From an uncultured Oscillospiraceae bacterium (GTDB lineage: Bacteria; Bacillota; Clostridia; Oscillospirales; Ruminococcaceae), in assembly GCA_910587135.1 (NCBI GenBank), contig CAJULF010000044.1, forward strand, positions 1-21,864: a DNA stretch of 21,864 bases, in the 5' to 3' direction. This document shows, one piece after another, positions 1-5,729 of this stretch. Made by a program: the position numbers and the translations under genes. Within the stretch, counting starts at the first letter, position 1, and each line of letters starts with the position of its first letter. The notes beneath the pieces were generated by a model. It was not told the origin of the DNA, made no database searches, and saw only the letters and a list, made by a program, of their open reading frames with translations.

Positions 1-309
1 TCCGCTGTTTATATTGTCTGAGAAATACCAGATTTTATTGACAGCTGAAATATTAGGATTCCCCGTAATATCTATCGTATTGAAAACCTTAGCTCCGCTT
101 TCCGCGTCGTATACGGTAATGCGCAGTCCCTCGGGCGCTTGAATTGCCGTGCCGTTTTCGGTGTGCAGTGACCACACGTTATCTCCCGTTCCGTCACCCC
201 AGCCCGTTCCGTCGCCCGATCCCATATTGACATCGGCGAACGCGCTTGAGGTAAATGCCAGCGTCATAATCACCATCAGGAATAGAGATATTAACCTTTT
301 CTTTTTCAA
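1..309 (-). CDS. Secreted/surface protein, N-terminal part (runs off left edge)
   Basis: 103 codons of an incomplete gene that continues past the left edge. Translation from a TTG at 309 gives a classic signal peptide: KKKR, then a hydrophobic stretch (LISLFLMVIMTLAF) and a likely signal peptidase site after SSAFA at about residue 25. The mature part starts DVNMGSGDGTGWGDGTGDN, a Gly/Asp-rich leader, followed by GLRITVYDAESGAKVF, which looks like the start of a beta-rich extracellular domain. The TTG start is chosen because AGGAGG lies 8 nt upstream and no in-frame ATG or GTG with a ribosome site comes before the signal peptide. Similar Gly-rich secreted proteins occur with conjugation genes in clostridial elements (family knowledge, from memory), so a surface or mating role is inferred. 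Exact family unknown. Confidence 0.8.
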   Translation of the reverse strand, partial: MKKKRLISLFLMVIMTLAFTSSAFADVNMGSGDGTGWGDGTGDNVWSLHTENGTAIQAPEGLRITVYDAESGAKVFNTIDITGNPNISAVNKIWYFSDNINSG

Positions 310-338
310 ATGCTTTTCCTCCTTGTCGGTACTGTTTG

Positions 339-372
339 TTGGAACACTTTCAAGGCGTTACCTTGTCCGTGC
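339..372 (-). ncRNA. Two-stem TCCAA motif, copy 1 (leader of surface-protein gene)
   Basis: In gene sense: outer arm GCACG, then GA, inner arm CAAGG, loop TAACG, inner arm CCTTG, then AA, outer arm AGTGT, then TCCAA. The inner stem has 5 pairs. The outer stem has 4 pairs, including one G-U, and a G-A mismatch. It ends 29 nt before the TTG start of the secreted protein and lies just downstream of hairpin copy 1. The fold is shared with 8001-8034 and 20883-20918. It may be a cis-acting RNA element; function unknown. Confidence 0.55.
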
Positions 373-383
373 ATATATAAAAC

Positions 384-406
384 AGGTGCGACATGATGCC
401 GCACCT
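384..406 (-). repeat. Intercistronic hairpin repeat, copy 1
   Basis: First of eleven copies. The canonical gene-sense form is arm AGGTGCGGCA, triloop TCA, arm TGTCGCACCT, giving ten pairs including one G-U. Here the flanks AAC and GTT extend the stem. It starts 5 nt after the stop of the 201-aa gene and is followed by TTTTATATATG rather than a proper U-tract, so it is probably not an intrinsic terminator. Read on the plus strand the same pair would be A-C, which points to a function in the minus-strand RNA. Confidence 0.9.
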
Positions 407-411
407 GTTAT

Positions 412-1017
412 TTACTGTTCCCATTCATCGCTTACGGAATTGTCCGCGCTAAGCCTGTCAATCTCGCATTTTAGTTTTGTGTTCTCCTGCTGCAACTGCA
501 TAACCTGTTGTCGAAGTTCCTGGTTTTCGCGTATCGCACTGTCCCAACCACCCTTTATAATATCCACAGCTGTATCAATTCTCGATTGATCGGGAGATAG
601 GTTTTCCTTGCGTATAATCTCGTTGTTAATTATACGGTCAAGGGTATCAATCTTTCCGGCAATACAATTTTGTGCCAGTGTAATATTATTCTGCGTTTGA
701 ACAATATCAGCCTTAAGAGCTAAATGCTCATTAGACATTTTGCCTTCCCCAAGGCTATCAAAAATCATCTTAAGTACCAAAAACACAAAACCAAATAAAC
801 CTCCCGCCAGTAGTATTATTCCACAGGATATAAAAAAAATCAGGTGAATACGCTCATATTCATCTGTAAGAACACCGATATCAATATAATATACCACCAT
901 TGCAAGTACACCAACTATCACGACAGGAATCATAACCACAATTGCACTATAGGCACGATACCATTGAATACACTTTTCTAATCTATGTTTCATTATCAAT
1001 CGAGTTTCTTTTTTCAT
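412..1017 (-). CDS. Two-pass membrane protein with C-terminal coiled coil
   Basis: 201 aa, family not recognised. A basic N-terminus (MKKETRLIMKHRLEK) is followed by two hydrophobic segments at about residues 24-46 and 58-84. A soluble tail of about 115 residues follows. Its last third is strongly coiled-coil-like (RENQELRQQVMQLQQENTK, then KCEIDRLSADN). The ATG at 1017 is chosen because GGAGGG lies 7 nt upstream. A GTG 15 nt earlier overlaps that ribosome site and is unlikely. It lies between hairpin copies 1 and 2 and after the terminator of the 257-aa gene, so it may have its own weak promoter or rely on readthrough. An inner-face scaffold next to a conjugation channel is conceivable, but nothing in the sequence proves it. 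Confidence 0.85.
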   Translation of the reverse strand: MKKETRLIMKHRLEKCIQWYRAYSAIVVMIPVVIVGVLAMVVYYIDIGVLTDEYERIHLIFFISCGIILLAGGLFGFVFLVLKMIFDSLGEGKMSNEHLALKADIVQTQNNITLAQNCIAGKIDTLDRIINNEIIRKENLSPDQSRIDTAVDIIKGGWDSAIRENQELRQQVMQLQQENTKLKCEIDRLSADNSVSDEWEQ

Positions 1018-1046
1018 TGGAAATCCCTCCACAAATAAAATTCATC

Positions 1047-1069
1047 AGGTGCGACATGATGCCGCACCC
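1047..1069 (-). repeat. Intercistronic hairpin repeat, copy 2
   Basis: The outermost base pair changes from A-T to G-U in gene sense (first arm begins GGGTG). On the other strand this would be an A-C mismatch. It sits 29 nt upstream of the ATG of the 201-aa gene and downstream of the terminator at 1096-1121. Confidence 0.88.
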
Positions 1070-1095
1070 GTTATCTGTTCCCACAAGTAAAATGA

Positions 1096-1121
1096 AAAGG
1101 CGCACATTTCTGTACGCCTTT
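1096..1121 (-). terminator. Probable Rho-independent terminator after the 257-aa gene
   Basis: In gene sense, arm AAAGGCGTAC, loop AGAAAT and arm GTGCGCCTTT form ten pairs with one G-U, followed by TCATTTTAC. The stem begins 21 nt after the stop codon of the 257-aa gene. The tail is only moderately T-rich, but part of the T-run lies in the stem, as is common. This differs from the 23-nt hairpin repeats, which lack T tails. Confidence 0.6.
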
Positions 1122-1142
1122 AATTACTGAATTGTAATCGGA

Positions 1143-1916
1143 TTAGCTGAGTATCTGATCTCCGCCAAACACTCCGCCCTCATAATTGTCGGGGAACTCC
1201 TGCAAAGATGGAGGACCGCTTTCACGCCAACCAACAAATTCAAGATATGTCCACAGTTGCCCGTTGGAGTCGGTAAATTCCTGTCCATTGACGGGGTTAG
1301 CAGGGAAGCCGTTGCTATCGGTTTTTTCAACGACGGTAGGCTCGGTCTGAGCGGGCTTTTCGGTCGGCGCGGTAGTGTACTTGGGTTCAGCCGTAACCTT
1401 GGGAAGATCGTCGCGAACAGTCGACGGGGGAGCAGTGACCGCCGGAGCAGTGGTGACTACTGTTACCGCAGGCTTGTTGGTTTGTGCCTTGGTGCTTGCG
1501 GGTGCACTGTCCTTGTCCAGAGCTTCGGGGTAGTCGGGCTTGGTGCTATCCGACAGTTCGGAAGATGTTGTGCCATCATCAGGGGTATCTTCCTTTTCAG
1601 TATTGTCATTGTCGTTCACGGGAACATCTGCGCTCTCGTCGAGAACGTCCTCGTTATCAGCTTCAACAGCATCTTCTGTTTCATCAATAATAATCGGGGT
1701 ATCGTTATCTGAGCCGCCGCCGACAGTAACAGCCGCATTTCTGTTATCCGAAACATCGGAATCGGTATTATCGGGACTGCTCATCAATGCGAGAGCATTA
1801 TTAACTTTTTCAGCTTCGCTTTGAGTCGTCAAAGTTATTGCAGTTATTCCTGCCGCTGCCGCGATCACGATTGCAGCAACTGCTGCGATTATAAGGTTAC
1901 GTTTACGTGTTGCCAT
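1143..1916 (-). CDS. Membrane-anchored Thr/Pro-rich extracellular protein
   Basis: 257 aa. A short basic start (MATRKRN) precedes one hydrophobic helix at about residues 8-30 (IIAAVAAIVIAAAAGITAIT), so the protein is probably anchored by its N-terminus with the rest outside the cell. Residues 45-125 are very acidic (Asp/Glu/Asn-rich). Residues 125-205 form a Thr/Pro/Ala-rich linker with repeated TAP/TEP units. The last 50 residues form a small, distinct aromatic module with GQEFTDSNGQLWTYLEFVGW. The start is fixed by AAGGAGG 8 nt before the ATG. It has its own strong promoter (1963-1991) and a terminator, so it is a single-gene unit inside the element. The linker resembles those of Ruminococcus surface proteins. 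Ligand and role unknown. Confidence 0.88.
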   Translation of the reverse strand: MATRKRNLIIAAVAAIVIAAAAGITAITLTTQSEAEKVNNALALMSSPDNTDSDVSDNRNAAVTVGGGSDNDTPIIIDETEDAVEADNEDVLDESADVPVNDNDNTEKEDTPDDGTTSSELSDSTKPDYPEALDKDSAPASTKAQTNKPAVTVVTTAPAVTAPPSTVRDDLPKVTAEPKYTTAPTEKPAQTEPTVVEKTDSNGFPANPVNGQEFTDSNGQLWTYLEFVGWRESGPPSLQEFPDNYEGGVFGGDQILS

Positions 1917-1962
1917 ATCTTTATCCTCCTTAATGTCGGTCGGGTTCTATCTTTCTATTATC

Positions 1963-1991
1963 ATTATATCACAACAGAAAGAAAAAGTCAA
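1963..1991 (-). promoter_or_regulatory. Sigma-A-type promoter of the Thr/Pro-rich protein gene
   Basis: In gene sense, TTGACT (1991-1986) is followed by a 17-bp spacer and a perfect TATAAT (1968-1963), about 47 bp before the ATG at 1916. It matches the consensus at 11 of 12 bases with ideal spacing and is the best promoter in the window. Confidence 0.85.
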
Positions 1992-2004
1992 TAGTTTTGT
2001 GATA
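1967..2004. promoter_or_regulatory. Candidate operator: inverted repeat over the promoter
   Basis: TATCACAA (1967-1974) and its exact complement TTGTGATA (1997-2004) are 30 bp apart centre to centre, close to three helical turns. They flank the -35 box, and the left arm overlaps the -10 box. The placement suits a dimeric repressor that blocks RNA polymerase. No regulator is identified, and 8-bp arms in AT-rich DNA could arise by chance. Confidence 0.4.
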
Positions 2005-2090
2005 AAATAGTTTACAATACTATCTATTGTTTTCTGTGCATTTTCACGAAAGCGAAAAGGGGATTTTCTTTTCATCATTCTCAAGTATAA

Positions 2091-2792
2091 TTAGCGTAAC
2101 AGGTGCGGCATCGTGCCGCACCTGTTCATACATTCATGCTCATACTTTCTCACAAACCGTTTCGCGGTAATCTCGACAATTAGTATGATTATTATGCATA
2201 GCAACACCGAGAAACCGATAAAAGCCGCGAGCCAAGAAATCAGCGGCGATTTAATTACCGTTATGCTCAGTCCCAGCAGGAAACCGTCTATTGCGGCACA
2301 TATGCTTGTTATAAAAGCAACGTTGCCATGATACTTTTCTAACCATTGCAATATGAGCTTGGCTCTGTCGTATGTTGGCTTTTTACGTTTCACATCCATC
2401 ACGTCGCGGGACATCGAAAGAATATATTTTACTATTTCCTCCGCCGCAGGTGCTTCGCCTTTGAGATATTTTTTCAGCACATATACCGTATCGGTTAGCA
2501 TCCGTTTTTCAAAGCGGAACTCAAGCTGCAGAAAATCGCGCAGCTCATGGCAGGCGTTGTGCCAGCACTTCTGTTCAAGCTCGCGCTCAACATTTGGCAA
2601 GCGATAATATATTTCGCAATTGATTCGTTCGTTATTGCAGCGTTCGATATCAATTTTCTCAAACAGGTTCAGCACCACCTGCAGCGTATCATATGCTTTC
2701 TTGTGCTCATCCTCGGTAATGTCCTGAGGCTTTTTCCACTCGAATTTGTCAAGGATAAAAAAGGCAGCGTTATATATTTCATCATTTTTCAT
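2091..2792 (-). CDS. Two-pass membrane protein with large cytoplasmic N-terminal domain
   Basis: 233 aa, not recognised. Residues 1-150 are soluble, alpha-helical and charged, including CWHNACHELRDFLQLEFRFE. Two hydrophobic segments follow at about 155-180 and 187-211, then a short basic tail. The ATG at 2792 is preferred because GGGGAGG lies 9 nt upstream. An earlier TTG falls inside that ribosome site. The last ten codons (RCGTMPHLLR) are translated from hairpin copy 3, so the gene runs through an element that elsewhere lies after stop codons. It follows the 62-aa gene and hairpin copy 4. A role in mating-pair membranes or in entry exclusion is only a guess. Confidence 0.82.
   Translation of the reverse strand: MKNDEIYNAAFFILDKFEWKKPQDITEDEHKKAYDTLQVVLNLFEKIDIERCNNERINCEIYYRLPNVERELEQKCWHNACHELRDFLQLEFRFEKRMLTDTVYVLKKYLKGEAPAAEEIVKYILSMSRDVMDVKRKKPTYDRAKLILQWLEKYHGNVAFITSICAAIDGFLLGLSITVIKSPLISWLAAFIGFSVLLCIIIILIVEITAKRFVRKYEHECMNRCGTMPHLLR
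2101..2123 (-). repeat. Hairpin repeat, copy 3 (overlaps a gene's 3' end)
   Basis: Loop CGA in place of TCA and a G-C pair in place of the usual G-U. With its flanks it forms a perfect 12-bp stem, ACAGGTGCGGCA against TGCCGCACCTGT. It lies inside the coding frame of the 233-aa protein, whose stop codon comes 7 nt after it. Confidence 0.88.
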
Positions 2793-2818
2793 TTTGCGTA
2801 TCCTCCCCAAAAATCCAT

Positions 2819-2841
2819 AGGTGCGACATGATGCCGCACCT
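2819..2841 (-). repeat. Intercistronic hairpin repeat, copy 4
   Basis: Canonical sequence. It touches the stop codon of the 62-aa gene (1-nt overlap at 2841) and ends 26 nt before the ATG of the 233-aa gene, with that gene's ribosome site in between. Confidence 0.9.
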
Positions 2842-3029
2842 CATTTTTTCTTACTCTTAAAGAAAATGTGGTTGTTCCCTGTGGTGTATATTGCGGCAGA
2901 TATGTTTATAAAATTAATGACCGCCTCCCCAAAAACCATATGATTTATCCAAGCATATATTAACAGCGGAACAGATAAAACACACCATAAAAAACAAATT
3001 AGATAAATTGTTTTGGTAGCCTTTGACAT
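2841..3029 (-). CDS. Small membrane protein (62 aa)
   Basis: 62 aa and mostly hydrophobic: one clear segment at residues 6-27 (IYLICFLWCVLSVPLLIYAW) and a second, weaker one at about 32-50, ending in a basic tail (FFKSKKK). The start ATG at 3029 is preferred because AAAGGAGG lies 8 nt upstream. Upstream Met codons would put that site inside the gene. Its ribosome site overlaps the end of the 98-aa gene, whose stop is only 4 nt away, so the two are probably translationally coupled and may act together in the membrane. Family not recognised. Confidence 0.7.
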   Translation of the reverse strand: MSKATKTIYLICFLWCVLSVPLLIYAWINHMVFGEAVINFINISAAIYTTGNNHIFFKSKKK

Positions 3030-3033
3030 CGCA

Positions 3034-3330
3034 CTATCCTCCTTTCTCATCAGCATCAATCAATCGTTCTTCTACAATTACCTCAAATATAGGTAAAAAC
3101 ATTAAAATAAAAGGTTGTATCCCTACCAGCGCGAAGAAAACTATAGAAGAAACGATGACATAAGGCGTTAAGAACGTAATGAGCGAATGTATAATTAAAA
3201 TAGCAATATTACATATTATAACCCAACGCACATACCAATCTTTAAAAGCTCTTATTCCTTTTAAAATGTGCTCCCAACGCTCTGCGCGTTTTTTTAGTTG
3301 AACATAATTTGTCTTTATCAATGAAAACAC
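3034..3330 (-). CDS. Small membrane protein (about 98 aa)
   Basis: Basic N-terminal 30 residues (LKKRAERWEHILKGIRAFK), then two long hydrophobic segments at about 35-60 and 62-87 and an acidic tail ending DADEKGG. The start is uncertain. GTG at 3330 gives 98 aa but overlaps the GGGGGTG ribosome-like sequence. TTG at 3321 gives 95 aa with that site about 6 nt upstream and is equally likely. It is the first gene after the ribbon-helix-helix gene and hairpin copy 5, and its 3' end carries the ribosome site of the 62-aa gene. No family recognised. Confidence 0.7.
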   Translation of the reverse strand: MFSLIKTNYVQLKKRAERWEHILKGIRAFKDWYVRWVIICNIAILIIHSLITFLTPYVIVSSIVFFALVGIQPFILMFLPIFEVIVEERLIDADEKGG

Positions 3331-3350
3331 CCCCGCAAGTCAAAATTTGT

Positions 3351-3373
3351 AGGTGCGACATGATGCCGCACCT
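3351..3373 (-). repeat. Intercistronic hairpin repeat, copy 5
   Basis: Canonical core with T and A flanks that extend the stem by one A-T pair, where copies 1 and 3 have C-G. It begins 1 nt after the stop of the ribbon-helix-helix gene. Confidence 0.9.
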
Positions 3374-3374
3374 A

Positions 3375-3839
3375 TTATCCGCCGTCGCTCGGCTTGCCGA
3401 GATCGGCACCGATCCACTCCCTGGCTTCTGCGAGATATTCCGCGTCGGATTTGGACTTGGCTCTGGTTATGACTGTGGATAATCGCAGCGCGTTTGCGAG
3501 AATTTCTTCTGGCGTTGCGTTGTCGATATAATTTTCAGACAGCACCTTGACGGTAGCCATCAGAGAAGCTGCCGCCGACCGTGTAGCATTCGCCTGCATT
3601 TTTATCAGACGATCCATATACGGCTTGATTACTACGGAGAGCGTGTTCTCTATTTCCTCGCGGATATATGAACGTATTTCCGACTGGTGCTTCTTGTATG
3701 TTTCAACAGATAAGCCCTGTTCGATAAACTGGCGTATTGCGTCCGAAACAGTAATATGATTTTGAGCAGCATATATATTCAAAGATTCCGTTATTTCGTT
3801 TGGAAGAGATACAGACCTTTGCGGATTTTTTCGAGCCAT
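3375..3839 (-). CDS. Ribbon-helix-helix DNA-binding protein, likely relaxosome accessory
   Basis: 154 aa. Residues 7-45 fit the ribbon-helix-helix (Arc/CopG/MobC-like) fold: a beta strand (QRSVSLP), a first helix (NEITESLNIYAAQNH), a turn (ITVSD) and a second helix (AIRQFIEQGLS). The remaining 100 residues look helical, with an amphipathic middle part that may oligomerise. The ATG at 3839 has GGAGGG 5 nt upstream. The gene starts right beside the inverted-repeat array at 3892-4005. In many conjugation systems a protein of this fold binds oriT next to the relaxase nick and controls its own promoter. That role is inferred from the fold and position. A plain transcription regulator is the alternative. 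Confidence 0.75.
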   Translation of the reverse strand: MARKNPQRSVSLPNEITESLNIYAAQNHITVSDAIRQFIEQGLSVETYKKHQSEIRSYIREEIENTLSVVIKPYMDRLIKMQANATRSAAASLMATVKVLSENYIDNATPEEILANALRLSTVITRAKSKSDAEYLAEAREWIGADLGKPSDGG

Positions 3840-3857
3840 AAAACCCTCCGAAAACTT

Positions 3858-3886
3858 ATTTTTTTCAACAATAATGTGACAGTCAA
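3858..3886 (-). promoter_or_regulatory. Possible promoter for the ribbon-helix-helix gene
   Basis: In gene sense, TTGACT (3886-3881), a 17-bp spacer and a weak AAAAAT -10 box (3863-3858). The 9-bp inverted repeat at 3892-3912 lies immediately upstream and could be an operator for autoregulation. The -10 match is poor. Confidence 0.3.
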
Positions 3887-3891
3887 ATGAA

Positions 3892-4005
3892 TTTCAAAGT
3901 TGCACTTTGAAACCCTTTGCGGCGCCTTTGGCGGCGCGGCGTTAAGTAGCGGGGGACACCCCGCTATTCCTGCCGATAAAATCGGAGCCGCCGCTTCGCG
4001 GCGGC
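3892..4005. other. Inverted-repeat array, putative origin of transfer (oriT)
   Basis: Five inverted repeats in 114 bp of otherwise gene-free DNA (gap 3840-4027). They are TTTCAAAGT/ACTTTGAAA with loop TGC (3892-3912), GCGCC/GGCGC around 3922-3937, TAGCGGGG/CCCCGCTA with loop GACA (3947-3966), CCGAT/ATCGG with loop AAA (3973-3985), and GCCGCCGC/GCGGCGGC with loop TTC (3987-4005). Right after the third repeat comes TATTCCTGCC, which resembles the MOBP-type nick consensus TATCCTG followed by C or T. By analogy the nick would fall between 3972 and 3973 on the plus strand. Position beside the ribbon-helix-helix gene and close to the relaxase gene supports oriT, but MobL nick sites may differ, so the exact nick is speculative. 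Confidence 0.55.
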
Positions 4006-4027
4006 GAAATTACTGAAAAAGAAAAAT

Positions 4028-5095
4028 TTACATTTCCGCCGCGCTTTCTTCGTCATCATCCTCACTGACATTTTCCGGCGCTGCTTCTTTGTGCTCCTGA
4101 CGGGAATACTTAGCCTCAACGAATTGCCGCGCGGTTATGCCGTTTGACTCAGCGCCGCGGAACTCCAGAAGTTCCTCGTTCCAATCCTTTTCACGCGGCA
4201 GCGCGGTCGTGACCCGCAACCCCCTGTCCGGAAAATCCCGTGAGAGCTTTGCGGCGGTCTCCCGCGCTCCCTTTCTGCCCGCAACGTCGTTGTCGTAGCT
4301 TATAACAACGGACTCGATTTCGGGGTGCCGTGACAGATAATTCAGTACCGACTGATATCCACAACCGTTTGTGCTCAGTCGGTGATCTGCTGTCCAGTCC
4401 TTGCCGAGCAGCTTTGAGAATGTGGCGTGTGACATCGCGTCAATCGGGGACTCAAAAAGCCGGAGCGTCGTGCCTTTTCCGTTCATTGCGAATGAACAGG
4501 ATTTATCGCCGCCCGCGACCTCTCCGCGAAACTGAACATAGGTGCTTGTTCCGCGCATAGCACAGGATTTTATCTCACCATTTTCATCGCGTCCGAAAAA
4601 CAGGCAGTTATGCCGCTGTGAGTCCTCGGCTATCATTTTATTCTGTATCAGGCTGCCGACTATATCCTTATCAATTCCGCGGCTCTTTATAAGGTACGCG
4701 TAAACGCGGTTCGGCTTGATATCGTGCTGAGGCACCTTAAACTCGACGGGCTTTTCTTCGCGCATTGGGCATCTGTATTGTGAATTAAGCGTAAGCTGCT
4801 GTATGCCGTTCAGAACGTTTTTAGCGATAAACTCCATTGCGTTTTCTCTGTCACATTCAAGTATGTCCATAACCAATTCAACCGGAAAACCCTTAGAACC
4901 GTCCGAATGGCGGTACCAGTTGTTAGTGGGGAATATGTACAGTCCGCCGCTGTTTTTTATATGCACGGCTTTGGCTGTCGTTTGTTTTCCCTCGTCAACC
5001 TGCAGACCGAGCGCCTGTGCTACCGCAACACCGTCGGCGTTGGTGATCCGATAGTAATCGTCTTTGCTGTATTTGTATCTTTGTGTGCTGCTCAT
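4028..5095 (-). CDS. DUF3991/TOPRIM-domain protein, primase-like
   Basis: 355 aa. The N-terminal 110 residues resemble the DUF3991-type zinc-finger-less primase module (YYRITNADGVAVAQALGL, then NNWYRHSDGSKGFPVELVMD). A TOPRIM fold occupies about 210-310, with the acidic signature ESPIDAMSH and the DxD-like motif SYDNDVAGRKGA. Such proteins are common in clostridial conjugative elements and are thought to prime the complementary strand of transferred DNA. The ATG at 5095 has AAAGGA 6 nt upstream. An in-frame ATG within hairpin copy 6 (5128) would add MSHLKLLKGKN. The C-terminus is acidic and ends EESAAEM, like three other proteins here. It follows the lipoprotein gene and lies directly before the oriT-like array. 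Confidence 0.85.
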   Translation of the reverse strand: MSSTQRYKYSKDDYYRITNADGVAVAQALGLQVDEGKQTTAKAVHIKNSGGLYIFPTNNWYRHSDGSKGFPVELVMDILECDRENAMEFIAKNVLNGIQQLTLNSQYRCPMREEKPVEFKVPQHDIKPNRVYAYLIKSRGIDKDIVGSLIQNKMIAEDSQRHNCLFFGRDENGEIKSCAMRGTSTYVQFRGEVAGGDKSCSFAMNGKGTTLRLFESPIDAMSHATFSKLLGKDWTADHRLSTNGCGYQSVLNYLSRHPEIESVVISYDNDVAGRKGARETAAKLSRDFPDRGLRVTTALPREKDWNEELLEFRGAESNGITARQFVEAKYSRQEHKEAAPENVSEDDDEESAAEM

Positions 5096-5117
5096 ATTTT
5101 TTCCTTTCAATAATTTC

Positions 5118-5140
5118 AGGTGCGACATGATGCCGCACCT
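5118..5140 (-). repeat. Intercistronic hairpin repeat, copy 6
   Basis: Canonical core, 13 nt after the stop of the lipoprotein gene. Its internal ATG (5128) is in frame with the TOPRIM gene. Confidence 0.9.
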
Positions 5141-5153
5141 TGAATATCTTTTA

Positions 5154-5681
5154 TCAGTCGAACCAATCTGATAAATGACCGCCTAATGTAGTATAGGTGG
5201 AAATTGTACCAAGGGGTTTCGGCTTATTACCACTTCCGGAAGATTGTGTCATGCCCGATGTTGTTTGCGCCGCGGTGGAAGTTGCAGCGGGAGTTGCCGT
5301 TGTAGACGCTTTGGTGCTGCTTTCTGTCCGCGGAGCGGGCGGATATGTGGTCTGCTCTTTGGTTGTGCCTGATGTGGTTTTAGGTTCGGCGGTGGTTACA
5401 CCTGCTGTCGTGACAGAGCTTTTGCTTGTTGGTACAGTTGTAGTTTGCGGAACCTGAGGATAGATACTTTCGGGTTCGCTTGATTTTTCTGATTCTCCGT
5501 TGCCGCTTGTGGGTGAAGTATTTTTTAAGCTATCGCTTTCAGTTTCATCAGTTGCCGGATCGTTCCTTTGCATTTCCTCCAATATTCGAGAAACATCAAC
5601 AGATTGCTCGTCACGCGCCGGACAGCCTGTCAGCAATATACAGCCGCAAAAGACTGCTATACAAAACATTTTCTTTTTCAC
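5154..5681 (-). CDS. Thr/Ser-rich lipoprotein
   Basis: 175 aa. A lipoprotein signal is clear: MKKKMFCIAVFCGCILLTGC, with lipobox LTGC, so Cys20 should be lipidated and anchored on the outer face of the membrane. Residues 25-75 are acidic and Ser-rich. Residues 75-145 are almost entirely Thr/Ser/Ala/Pro (TTTVPTSKSSVTTAGVTTAE and similar), typical of an extended, often glycosylated stalk. The last 25 residues (KPLGTISTYTTLGGHLSDWF) form a small aromatic end. The GTG at 5681 is the start because AGGAGGT lies 5 nt upstream. That GTG overlaps the stop of a 10-codon reading frame starting in hairpin copy 7. The setting between relaxase and primase genes suggests a surface role in conjugation. No named family recognised. 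Confidence 0.85.
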   Translation of the reverse strand: MKKKMFCIAVFCGCILLTGCPARDEQSVDVSRILEEMQRNDPATDETESDSLKNTSPTSGNGESEKSSEPESIYPQVPQTTTVPTSKSSVTTAGVTTAEPKTTSGTTKEQTTYPPAPRTESSTKASTTATPAATSTAAQTTSGMTQSSGSGNKPKPLGTISTYTTLGGHLSDWFD

Positions 5682-5710
5682 TTTTTACCTCCTATGACGA
5701 GGTGCGACAT
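5678..5710 (-). other. Possible 10-codon leader frame starting inside hairpin copy 7
   Basis: ATG at 5710, inside the hairpin, opens MSHLVIGGKK. Its TGA overlaps the GTG start of the lipoprotein by 4 nt (GTGA). AGGTG in the hairpin's first arm lies 7 nt before this ATG and could serve as a weak ribosome site, though it would be buried in the stem. There is no evidence of translation beyond this arrangement. Confidence 0.25.
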
Positions 5711-5722
5711 GATGCCGCACCT
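5700..5722 (-). repeat. Intercistronic hairpin repeat, copy 7
   Basis: Canonical core, starting 7 nt after the relaxase stop codon and ending 18 nt before the lipoprotein start. Confidence 0.9.
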
Positions 5723-5729
5723 GCCGTAC

